Shown in pieces: positions 1 to 10,440 of a stretch of DNA of 64,000 bases (the stretch's first letter is position 1; every line of letters starts with the position of its first letter). The position numbers were made by a program, and so were the translations under genes. The notes below the pieces were generated by a model, which saw only the letters and a program-made list of their open reading frames with translations, ran no database searches and was not told the origin of the DNA. Source of the DNA: Caenorhabditis remanei (lineage: Eukaryota > Nematoda > Chromadorea > Rhabditida > Rhabditidae); the NCBI RefSeq assembly GCF_010183535.1, contig NC_071329.1, positions 7,874,001-7,938,000 of the forward strand. The letters are read 5' to 3'.

Positions 1-133
1 TGAAAAGAGTTTTTTGAGAAACTTTCAGTTAACATCGTTTTTCAGAACAACGATCTGATATTCAACAAGTAATCAAATTCCTACGTCGACTATATAAAGT
101 AGTCTACAGTGTCATTAATCTGTGGAATATTCC

Positions 134-3100
134 CTAACTATCGTTTTTCAGATTCTCATTTTTCTGCTTTGCAGCTCTGTTATAAACATTAAGCTTTCAG
201 AAGAAGTACTAAATAATTAATTCTTGCATGACATGTTTTATAGAAATAATGTCTGAAAAATGAATTCGTTTTTAAAAAATAGGCTTAAAATGACTAAAAT
301 TAAAAACTCACCGACTTATCTTTCTGCTCACTAACGTTCTGTTGTAACTGTCTCGGCTCTCCTGTCTCCAAATTGACTTTTCCAACAGGGTTCTGGCAAT
401 CACTGAAAGTAAAAATTTTTGAAAGGATCAAAATCAGAAATATCTCTGCAAAAAGTTTAATTACAGTTCTCTAGTTCTTAATTTTTACATTGAATCTATT
501 AGTTTTTCACGGATTATTGTTTAAAAAAGTATTTCGCGAATTGAGCTTTCCTGTTTAAAATATTAGTTTTTATCATGTCTGATGCTGGTTACCTACTCGC
601 GAGTCGTGAATTCTCTTACCTCGAAATGGAAATATTTTGAAGCGTGGCGTCAATTCCAACTGTAGTTTCCTCTTCTTCGTCGCCAGTGAGATCGATGAAT
701 TCCACCTGCGGATTTCTTCGATCTTGATAATCCGAAATACGAGTGAAAGGCTTCTCCTTTTTCTGAAGCGCAGTCTCATTCGAGGGAACACCAATTACTT
801 GACGACGTTCAGTGATTTGTCCCGGGAATGTGCGAGGAGTATTGAACACAGCCACTCCATTTTCCGTTATTGGCCCCATATTCTGTTTCAGTCGAGCCAC
901 TTTCGCTTTATGCTGCTCGTTGTCGTCTTGTTGCACCTTCTGAACACTTTCATTCTGTCTCCGGCGAGGGTGAAGGTTCTGAACACCGTGATGCTGTAGT
1001 TTCGGATGCATTGCAGTCACAGGTTGGCGGTTTGGTTGTTTCATCTTCTCTCGAATTGAAGGATGTATCCCTTTTTGACCGAACTTCCAACCAGGTTGAT
1101 GGCTGAGATTCGGGAGAACTACTCGACCTTCGGTGTAAAGCTGACGGTATTTTCTTTCGTCATCTAGCTGCGTTGGTAACACCAGTTCAACTCCTCTTTC
1201 AAAACTGTCTTTTCGATAAAAACGTACCAGACCACTTCTGAATGGTCTCCCGAGTTGATATATCCCCGGCGGACATGGAGGCAGATTATCACGAATCGCT
1301 TCATTTTGCCGTCTTTTTAATTCTTCGTCCGATATGTCGGCGCCGAAATTAATCATCCGGCACTGGGCACTGTTGAACACTGGGTGATACTCAATTTCTG
1401 GCTGTTTCCTTTTACTTGGTTCCATAGCAGCGTTTCCTATGGGGGACTGAATATCAGTTGGAGTGACCGTAGGAATTGTTCCAGTAGCAGGAGACACATG
1501 TGGAGGAGCAGCGGTTGAACTTGTTGGTGGTGTATATCCGGATTCTTTTGAAGGGTCATTGTCCGATGTCTTCAAAACTCGAGCTGGAATTTTTTGATGA
1601 ACTAGAGACGTATTCGAATTGACTTGCGACCCGAAAGGTTGAGAGGGAAATGTGAGGAGAGGAGAAGGAAGGAGTTGATTTGGGTTCTGTCCTCCTACTC
1701 TTTGCGACATCGGAGAACTCAGATATGCATTCATCGATTGTGTTGCTTCAATCATGTTCCAGTTCATCCCATTCGGAGGATGTTGAGCAAACATTGGTTG
1801 ATGGTGCATCCTCAACTGCGCGTTTATCATATTCTGTTGATGTTGAAGGAACTGGTTTAAAGTCGGTTGGTGAATTAGATTCTGAGGAAATTGAATCGGT
1901 CCTTCTTGCCGAAGTATTGGCTGGTTTGGCGGAGCAACTGAGACTGACAGCGGAGAGAAAGTATGAGGCGGTGACGGATTCGGTGCAGATGAAGAGATGA
2001 CAGGATTGACAGGGCTTGAATCTGTTCTACAGGGCAGGTGAACCGGATAGAGTCCCATCCGAATATTATTTTCATTGATGATAACTTTTCCGTGGGGAGT
2101 ATCTTTTAAATACAATTTTGATACTGGTAGAGTCGACGTGTTGGGATGATTCAAGAATTCTGGGACATTCGGTTGTGCCACCTGATCTTTCCGTTTCTGC
2201 AACAACCGAGAAGCATTCGATTCGGGAAGCCCTGGAGCAGCCTGATTCCATGAAATCAACTGCAGATTGTTTCTCGTCTCGGTATCTTGAGATACAGCTT
2301 GACCAATTTGCAGTTGTTGTAGTGCTGGGGTGACGCCTGCAATTGAGACCGTCGGAGTCGGTGGGGTGACTCTGATAGGAACTGTACTTGACTCAGCTCT
2401 GGTCTCAGTGGTATCATTGACTTGGGCAATAACTTCGTCGTCCTTTTTGGTAAACTCCGATTGCTGGGGTAGTGAAGCCATTGTTTGGGCGATATTGACA
2501 TCAACAAACAGCTGAGTTACTTGAGTTGGACAATCTTCAGGCTGTTTTACCTCGGAGTCTTCACGTGAAGAAGGAACGTAATTGACTTCATCCTCATCGA
2601 TTGCAGATTGTTCTGAAACATTCTCAACAACTGAATTCACAGTAGCTTCGACTGGTTTTTCCACAAAACCATTTTCTGAATTGTTTGTCTCCATTTCCAC
2701 AAGATTTTGTTCTGTGGAAATTGGTTCAGAAACAACAGCGGGATCTTGACAGTCGTTCAATTCTGAAAAGGAAGACGCAAGTGTTTTGTCATCTGTCTCC
2801 ATATGAACGGTGGCAGTTTCGTCGACAACTCCCGGTTCAACAGTGTTTTGAGGTTCGGTAACATCCATACATTCCTGGACTTGAGACTCGCTCAGTGCCT
2901 GATCGATTGTTTCTGCTCCAAATTCACTCTTTTCCTGATTCGATGTGCCATCAGAATGCTGAGTTTCTGTGTCATTGATTTCTTCCTTCGAATCCGCAGA
3001 GCTCTCAACCACAACATGGTGCATCGGTACATCCAATTGGTCCTCTTGTGTGACATTCTGTGTTGTGTTGTCAGTCACCAATTGCTCAAAAAGGACGGTT

Positions 3101-3866
3101 TGTTCTGAACGATAACAATCTGTACCACTATCCAGTTTCTCGGCACTCAATTCATTTGGAGTCTGAATTTCAATTGGCGGTTTGACTGGACTCTCAACAT
3201 TCCTATCATCCTGAGTTTGTTGCAACACAATCATTTGCTCAATGTGAGTTTTTAAAGACATCAACAATTCGGATTGATGGACGTTTGGAGATGTGATACC
3301 CGATCTTTCATTAGCTTTGAAGAGTTCGTACATCAATGCTTCGAGTACTGCACGATGCGAAGTAGAATCAGGCAAAGGAGTCTGAGGGACAGCGTTGTGT
3401 GTTGAAGACGTTTGAGAATCCGTTGAAGAGTCGATTGATGGCGTTTTGTGGACTATATTATGTCTAGATGGATGATAAATATCTTTATCATTTTCATCAC
3501 TGGAGAAAGATGAGGAACGATGATGAGAACGATTGGACGTTCTGGATCTGGGAGCACGATAACGATCATGTGATCGCTTTCTTGACTTTGTTCTATTCTG
3601 TCCCCGTCTTGGCGACTGAACAGTTGGGAGTCTAGGGTCCTTGAAATTGTCGGTGTAATAGAGTGCACAAGCATACTGCTTCTGAAATAGCTCGAATAAA
3701 ACTGAACGACAAATCTAGGTCTAGAATAGTCTTAAAATGAAATAAAACACATCTAGGTAAAAACTGTTTCACAAAATTTAAGCCAACTAACCGCAAGTTC
3801 TGAAGCGGGCCCGCGGATCCCCGTTTGATAAAGATCATCAATTATCAAGAAACGCCCACGCACCAT
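134..3866 (-). CDS. Large low-complexity protein with N-terminal module and SUMO-interacting-like motif
   Basis: I do not recognise this gene. The model is exon 1 at 3792-3866 (25 codons, starting MVRGRFLIIDDLYQTG), then a phase-0 intron, a very long exon at 620-3681, an exon at 312-402, and a weakly supported last exon at 134-163. This gives about 1085 residues. The last acceptor lacks a pyrimidine tract, so the true C-terminus may differ or lie outside the window. After the N-terminal module comes an Arg/Ser-rich stretch (residues about 45-90), then long Glu/Thr/Ser-rich and Gln/Pro/Asn-rich disordered regions. A better-structured C-terminal part follows, containing NLPPCPPGIYQLGRPFRSG and RFYRKDSFERGVELVLP. 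Near the end is FIDLTGDEEEE, which matches the hydrophobic-core-plus-acid-tail SUMO-interacting motif. The composition suggests a nuclear regulatory or RNA-associated protein; this is inference. The N-terminal exon resembles those of the genes at 7379-7684, 8845-10440 and 23841-25184. Confidence 0.75.
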
Positions 3867-3971
3867 ATCTCATCAGTCTGAAAACAAATGAATGCAAAAT
3901 AAATGTAAAAAACAAAATGGAAAAACAAAAAAAACGGAAGAAGACTTTGACGGAAAAACGCAGATAGTGTA

Positions 3972-4409
3972 CAGTACCGCTCAAAAGTATATTAAGTTTT
4001 ACCTTTTTCAGTTGAAATTGTCTAACTTTGAGAGTGTGTCATGATTATACTTATTGTCCCATCAAGTAGATTTTTAATGTGTCATACAGATAAAAAATAG
4101 AGCTCCATTTTTGTAGTTCGCAACTTTTTTGTACGGGCACTCCCTAGTTAAAGTAATTTCTCCCTGAAATCGACCAATTTCAGTGCAACAAAGTGCGATT
4201 TTTGAGCTGTCGTCTTAAAATGACCATAACTCTCTAGGGAGTGTCCGTACAAAAAAGTTGTCAACTACAAAAATGGAGATCTACCTTGGTTCTAATTGAT
4301 ACAATAAAAAGGTATTTTGTGGGACAGTTAGTTTTACCATGATACACTTTCAAATTTGGGCATTTTCCACTGAAAAAAGCAAAACTTAATATACTTTTGA
4401 CCGGTACTG
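3972..4409. mobile_element. Foldback MITE with TA target duplication (Tc1/mariner-like)
   Basis: A 438-base element is flanked on both sides by TA (3970-3971 and 4410-4411). Its ends are inverted repeats starting CAGTACCG(C/G)TCAAAAG, near-perfect over about 30 bases. The similarity continues inward: the block around 4100-4150 (TTTTTGTACGGGCACTCCCTA) is the reverse complement of the block around 4228-4275. The whole element can therefore fold into one hairpin. There is no transposase ORF. TA duplication and the CAGT start are typical of Tc1/mariner-class non-autonomous elements. It sits just upstream of the gene at 134-3866 and may influence its promoter. Confidence 0.85.
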
Positions 4410-4579
4410 TATGTTTATTAAAATTAGGATTTGAGATTATCAGATAGTAATGGTTGAGACTATAGGAGTTCGATTCAACCGATAAAGATAAAAAGTAGAG
4501 AGGATTTTAAGTATTAATAAAATGAAAAAATAGGGTTGCCCTGAAAAAAGTATCAAATTTAATGGATGAAGAGAGAAAA

Positions 4580-4790
4580 GACGACATGTAAGAAACAGAT
4601 GAAGCAAAAAATATATTAATAATAGTTATTCGGCTAACAAGAATCATATTTCTGCGACTCATCTCAATTAGAAAAGAGGTAGCTAATACGGGCGGCATGA
4701 CGGCTCAACATATGGATATTCACAAAAAGAGAGGTAGCCTAATCGTTTGATGCAGCTCTCAGATAATTCCTTTTTACTGTAGCTTCTGCC
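4580..4790. repeat. Duplicated 5'-flank block, copy 1
   Basis: This block is roughly 80% alike, by eye, to 7945-8145, in the same orientation. Shared stretches include GACTCATCTCAATTAGAAAA, ACGGGCGGCATGA and TTGATGCAG(C/T)TCTCAGATAAT. Each copy lies upstream of a minus-strand gene carrying the shared N-terminal module (134-3866 and 7379-7684), so it looks like part of a segmental duplication that included the promoter. Confidence 0.7.
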
Positions 4791-4799
4791 GCACCATCT

Positions 4800-6800
4800 G
4801 GATCACCTACTAATTACCGTACTCATCTTCTTTTATGTGTTTGGAATAGAGGTTGAGTAGAATTGAGGGAAATAATGGAATTAATACTTTGGACACGTAT
4901 GAATTCAAATAGACTACATGGAATGGTCATTCTTGCCAAGGACTAACTTTCCCTAGAGTTGACTAGAATCTTGCTCTAGATTCAAATAAAGAGAAGGTCC
5001 AGTGAATTGTTGTCCTGGTTTGTTTGAAAATTAGGCTGAGCCCTATTATAGAAAACCACATCCTACATAATTACATCTGGAATTTCCTCAAATTTGTTGA
5101 AAATTTCTTTTTCGAAACTTCGAAGGATTGTTATTTGGATTCTGAGCACTCACTAATGTTGAGATCAAAAAGTGAGACAATTGTCAATCCTAGAAAGGAC
5201 AACCCAAGATTCTAATCAGACAAGCACGCTTTCGCGCGTAAAAGTATGATGAGATGAGATTATTAATTTCACGTGATCCGAAATTGAGTTAGCAACTCGG
5301 TAGTGAATTGGTAGACAGACCACGAATCGATTTGTCTTCAGATCTACCAGATGAGTAAAGCAGATGGATGAGTCGCTTTCCGGAAAAAGAAGAGACGAGG
5401 GTATAAGCTAGATCGAGGTAGAGATTAATAATTGAGCGGAACCTTTTTTGGAGGGCTTCATTAGGCGGGGTAAGAGAATAAAAAGCATGGAGGTCTTGCC
5501 GCCTATGTGGCAATTAGAAACAAATGAGGTAGAGAAGAGAATAATGGTTCCCACGGTAAGGAGTGAGTACACAATTTTTGGTTATTGTGAGAAAAAATGT
5601 ATGATGCCAACATTCTGGAAACATCATAGTTTAATGGAACTCATGTTTATACGGTCAGGTAAGGTTGCGAATGTGGTCAGATAGGAACACTCTCAAAGCG
5701 AGCAGGGCAGGTGGACAGAAAATGAGATTGTATCTAAATTATACGCCATCTATAAGCCGTTCCCCTGTGTAGTCACAGTCTGGCTCTTATATAATACACC
5801 TATATCCAAAAGACGTGGGCTTGCAATTAGACTCATGTACAAGATGTTATTGGATCTTAACATGTTCCTACTTAGCAATAATGTATTCAGATATGGTTAA
5901 CTATTTTTGACATCAGACTTCAATTAAACTAGATAGAAATTTCACTTTTGACTATGGATCCTCTCAAATATTTTGACGCCAGAAATTCTGATCTACAAAG
6001 ACGTCATTCATTGATAATGATATCACTTTATCCACTCGCTTTACTCTAAAAGTGTCACACCAGTTGATCTCTCTTAACCCATCAACCTCTTCTACCGAGA
6101 TCACGAGAGAGAAAAGTTTAGGTCAGTGAAGTGAAGCGAGTAGCAAACTCAATAACAAGAGTGATCCAGAAGTTTCCCAGTCGCGTAGCAACGAATCATC
6201 ACGCCTCACAAGATCTTCGCGATGTCTCCTAATCATAGTGTACATGAAATTTTGAGGTTGGCATTTGGTAAACAACGCGGAGAGCTTTCGAGGTGCATGA
6301 GTAGGCAAGAAGGTGGACATGTGAGGGATGTAGAAGGAGGTAGTGGGGGAGATGGAGGGATATCCGGTAGGGAAAGGAGTAGAAAAAGGAGTTGATAGTA
6401 TTTTAGATTGCACAATGACACTCCAGTTATCAGATAAACTTTCTATGAATAAGATGAATAGCTAGATTCAGACTGTATGAGCTGAACTCCCAACATAGGT
6501 ATATTGAGAATTGTTCAAAAGCCATTGGTCACATTAGTGAAGTTTAACTTTTATGCATGGAAAGAGGTATCTTAGCGGAAAGATGTGAGTCACACATGTG
6601 GAGTTGGAATGGGGCTGAAACGACCACCCAGCTCATTAATCCAACGATCGGCTATGGAGCATCTTTCTAATGTCGCAGCCGGGGAGGTACGAAGAAAGTT
6701 GGAGAAATACTATGATTTGATCAGAAGAAATCTTAGGAAGAATGGGTTAAGTCAAACCGTGATCACTTTCTTCGATTTCCGATTTTTCGACTCAACCTGT
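4800..6800. other. Intergenic stretch, no gene supported
   Basis: I see no exon with good splice sites and coding character here. Short ORFs exist in several frames but have no start or splice context and no recognisable motif. The stretch separates the two duplicated flank blocks. Confidence 0.5.
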
Positions 6801-6804
6801 CATG

Positions 6805-7275
6805 TCTTCTCACCGGCCGACGTCTCCTTACTTGTGGAAACCACACAGTGAATGCCAATTGGAAGAAGTATAGAGGTCCCGTAATAATCCATAATATAAC
6901 AACTGGGTATTTGATTGACGAGATTCGTTTTTTTCGAAAACTAAAATAATTGTTTGGCTTGGTTTGGCTTGACATCGGTGCCACCTGCCTCCGTGCGAAT
7001 AGATAATCCCTGAGGTGAAGGCTCATGATGGCTAAAAGTGTCCATAGAAACAGAGTAAATGGCAAAATCTCATATTTCTCAAATCCGGATAGCGGGAGAG
7101 TATTTGTAGTTCTCACGGGATAATGTGAGCTCAGTTTCAAAAAATGCAACGAGGATTATACTTGTAATCTTCTCAGGGCTTTGCTCGTTTTCTTGTCAAT
7201 CCTCAGGATTTCGAATACCTGAAGTAACGTTTTGATGGCTGAACATATAAAGGTCTAGATAAATACATTTATTAA
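6805..7275. repeat. Duplicated 3'-flank block, copy 1
   Basis: This block is similar to 8285-8727 in the same orientation. Shared words include GAATAGATAATCCCTGAG, AAAAGTGTCCATAGAAACAG, TTTCTCAAATCCGG, GTAGTTCTCACG and CATTTATTAAA. Each copy lies just downstream of a minus-strand gene (7379-7684 and 8845-10440) and contains that gene's AATAAA signal (7268-7273 and 8720-8725 as TTTATT on plus). The minus-strand frame open at 6763-7149, with two hydrophobic stretches, is broken by indels in the other copy. Confidence 0.75.
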
Positions 7276-7378
7276 ACAAAAGAAAATCAAATATTCAAAT
7301 ATAGTACTTTACTCGAGAAAAGGTTATTTGGAAAGAATTTGGAGAGAAGCTGCAGGAGTTAGTAACAGATCCTGTTTT

Positions 7379-7684
7379 TTATGCTCCGGTTCCTGGGCGA
7401 GCGACAACTCTAAAAGTAGCAGGATTTGGTTCTGGACGTTGTTCCGCTGGTTGATGGTTGCCACGTGGTTCTTGGAGGACATTACTGATATAGATTGGAG
7501 CTCCAAGGTGTTCCTGGAAGAACTCATATTGAAATAGAAGTCGAATAAAGATCTAGAACAGTTTTGAATGAAAATGAAATCATTCAAAAACGAATTTCTC
7601 TTTGTTAGACTAACTAACCGCAAGTTGATGAATCACTCTCTTCAAACCGTTCGTATCATCCATCACAATGAAACTTTGAGACAT
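7379..7684 (-). CDS. Short protein consisting mainly of the shared N-terminal module
   Basis: I do not recognise it as a named gene. Exon 1 is 7619-7684 (22 codons, MSQSFIVMDDTNGLKRVIHQLA would be the full exon) and ends at a GTTAG donor in phase 0. Exon 2 is 7379-7552 and opens after TTCTAG. The product is 79 residues with TAA at 7379, and a poly(A) signal lies about 110 bases downstream. The first exon parallels that of the gene at 134-3866 (FIVMDD against FLIIDD, both ending in LA before the intron). Exon 2 carries EEFFQEHLGAP-like sequence (FFQEHLGAPIYISNVLQ), comparable to DYGVPVSICDDIQ in the homeobox protein, followed by a Pro-rich tail. It could be a module-only family member or a truncated relic; the frame is intact. 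A donor at 7485 (GTAATG on minus) inside exon 2 could produce a longer alternative. Confidence 0.5.
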
Positions 7685-7944
7685 CGCGTCTGAACAGTTG
7701 CCTGAAAACAAAATAATTTTAAAACTAAATGATGTTAGGTTATGTGAAATCAGTAAACGAAATAGATCTTGGAATGAAAATCGCATAGAACATGCGTGCG
7801 TTTTAAATCTCACAAGAAAAGGTAATTGTATACAGAGGCAACGAAGTAGGAAAAAGGGAATGAAAATGAAAAAGTGGGCGTGAGCAAGCAGAAAAGGAAA
7901 CAAGAGAAGAATCAGATGTAATGGGTGGAGCGAATGAGAGAAGA

Positions 7945-8145
7945 AGGCACACTAGAAACAGATGAAAAGATATTATGGGTATCCAGTTAGCAAGAATCAA
8001 GTTTCTTCGACTCATCTCGATTAGAAAAGAGGCAGCTACTACGGGCGGCATGATGGCTCAACATAGAGAATATGGATATAGGAAATAATGGAGAATGCCT
8101 AATTGGTTGATGCAGTTCTCAGATAATCCCTTTCCACTGTTCTGT
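7945..8145. repeat. Duplicated 5'-flank block, copy 2
   Basis: Partner of 4580-4790 in the same orientation, upstream of the short gene at 7379-7684. Substitutions and small indels are scattered evenly, which suggests neutral drift after duplication rather than strong constraint. Confidence 0.7.
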
Positions 8146-8284
8146 GCAATCGTCTACTGACTATGCTGTCAACTTTCAGATACCGCATCATGTGGAATTG
8201 AAAATAGGGTAAAGATTTCAGAAAAAGAAATCAGAAAAAGAGCTTACGGTGAACGCTCATTCTTTTAGTTTCTAGAAGTGTCGC

Positions 8285-8727
8285 ATCCCATCACATCACC
8301 GGCAGACGTCGTCTTATTGGTACGAATACTGTAGCAAAATTCCAAAAAAACCTTCTACCTTTCATATATAACAATTACTGTTTGGAGCATTAACGATATT
8401 CGTTTTTTCAAAAACTAGAATAATTGTTTGACATCGCTGACATCTGCCTCCGCCCGAATAGATAATCCCTGAGATGATGACTAAAAGTGTCCATAGAAAC
8501 AGAGTGAATGGCTAAATCTTCAATTTCTCAAATCCGGTCGTCGTGAGAGAATTCGTAGTTCTCACGTGAACTCAGTTTCAAAAAAATTCAGCTGAGGATT
8601 ATCAACAAGAGCTCTTGGAAGAATTGATAAAACTACGTAATCATATTTGGGGTTTGCACGTTTTTCTGGCAATGCTCTTTAATTCGAACACCTGAAATAC
8701 ACATATCAGGTGCAAAACATTTATTAA
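8285..8727. repeat. Duplicated 3'-flank block, copy 2
   Basis: Partner of 6805-7275 in the same orientation. It lies immediately downstream of the homeobox gene and supplies its AATAAA signal (minus strand, 8720-8725). Indels relative to copy 1 are not multiples of three, so the block is probably non-coding. Confidence 0.75.
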
Positions 8728-8844
8728 ATGAAAAAAAAACAAAATCAAGTTATGAAAGTGAGCAAGAGAACATTCAAGACGAGAGAGAGAGATGAGAGAA
8801 ATCGGTATTGAGAATCATAGATTGAGTAATTTTTATCACAATTA

Positions 8845-10440
8845 TTATGGAGAATAGCCATTGAAGCTGATTGTTACATCTTCTTGAGACTTGACTTTAT
8901 CCTTCCGCCGTCGGTTTTGGAACCATACTTTTAGCTGAAAAATAAGAAAATACACTACACTGGGACATGAAATTTTGAAAACTTACTCTGTGATAATCAA
9001 TTGATAGCATTTTGCACATTGTTTCCCTTTTCTTCGGATCAGCACAAGCATTCGGATCTTCTTCATAATACTTCTCAAGTATATTCAGCTCATGCGTAGT
9101 GTAAACAATTCTTCCTCGCCTCGTTTTTCCATTCACCGTCACTGAAATCACAAAAGTTTATTGATTTTCAGCGCTTTTTTCTGATAACTTACGCATTGGA
9201 GGAACTTGTCGCTTTCCCGTTGTGCCACTACTCGAACCAGATGATGGAGATCGGTTCTGTAAAGGTATTTGTTAACCATGCAATCCCAAACAAAACTACT
9301 TACAGATTCTTGAGCAGTCGCACTGAAAATAGCTGGCTGTGAGGTTATGAAACTGGTGAGCAAGTCGGGATTCCAGGCGCCGGCTTTCTGAAAAAATATA
9401 ATTGTTTTTGTTTTAAACTTCAGAAAACTTACAAAATCATCGTCATCCGCATCATAAAGATTACTGGAGTTCGATGCTCCTTCATCACTGCTGTCCCTTC
9501 TGTAGTCGTCATTTTGTCTGAAAACCGAAATTAGCAATTAGGACTAAATTAATGAAGAAACTCACTGTGATTGGAGTGCTTTCATCAGCATTTGTTTCAT
9601 AAACTCCGCCTCCTCTTCAGTATCAACAACATCTTGATCTTCGTCATCATCATCAAATGCAATCTCTTCTGATTTAATTTTCGGAGTTTCCTCGATGCGA
9701 ATTTTCTTTTCAGGAATAACTTCCGGCAGACTTCGAACTGGAGACTCCTTCCGTTTCACAACGCCATTCTGTGCAACTGTAGCCTGATATCCATTTGCCG
9801 GTTTTATCAGAACTGGAGGATTTAATACAGGTTTCGGTGGTACTGGGTTAAGCTTCGGTGCAATTTGTGTCACTTTGGGTACAGGAGGGGCTATCACAAC
9901 TTTTTGTACAATGGGTGCCATTCTTTGTTGTTGAGGAGGTCCCTTTGAAGGCGGGAGTAGAAGAAGAGGAGCAACTCGAGGAGCAATTGGAACCGTTTTT
10001 TGCTGGACTGGAGGAGCTGGTGGATTCTTTTGTGGAACAGTTTGCGGAAAGACTTTTGGAGAAACTATTATTTCATCATGGTGTTCATCAGAACTTTGGC
10101 TCGCTGATTTTGTTGTTGTCGAGACTGTGACTATTTCAGATTTCAACGATTCCGTGGTCGATAAACACTTTGGACACACTTTCTGGATATCATCACAAAT
10201 CGAAACCGGCACTCCATAGTCAGTAACCTGAAAAACGAATGATATTGTTGCTTTCATACAAAGTTTTTGATTAAGAAGTAACAAGAAAATGTTCAAAAGT
10301 ATTTAACGGAAATCCCGAAACTAATGAGCTGCGCACAACGTTTGCAGATAACTTACCAATTTCGAGCATATCTCTCCCATCACATCTCGATGCTTGTCCA
10401 CGTGTACCAATATGAACAGTTTTCCTTGAACAACTGCCAT
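8845..10440 (-). CDS. Homeobox transcription factor with N-terminal module
   Basis: Seven exons close in one frame: 10357-10440, 9566-10227, 9433-9517, 9304-9387, 9193-9256, 8987-9141 and 8845-8934. They give 407 residues. The first exon (28 codons, MAVVQGKLFILVHVDKHR) ends in phase 0, and the second exon opens with DYGVPVSICDDIQKVCPKC, a possible metal-binding CPxC. The middle is Pro/Gln-rich (about residues 70-180) and then acidic, with IKSEE followed by an Asp/Glu run. The C-terminal homeodomain begins RRGRIVYTTHELNILEKYY and ends LKVWFQNRRRKDKVK, carrying the invariant Trp, Phe, Asn and Arg of helix 3. The loop between helices 1 and 2 (EEDPNACADPKK) looks about two residues longer than the usual 60-residue form. 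This is a nuclear DNA-binding regulator. The poly(A) signal is at 8720-8725. I cannot assign a ceh name. Confidence 0.88.

Noticed and set aside
6763..7149. Minus-strand 128-codon ORF with two hydrophobic stretches
   Set aside because: It overlaps the duplicated 3' flank, and the homologous copy at 8285-8600 has indels that break the frame, so coding constraint is not supported.
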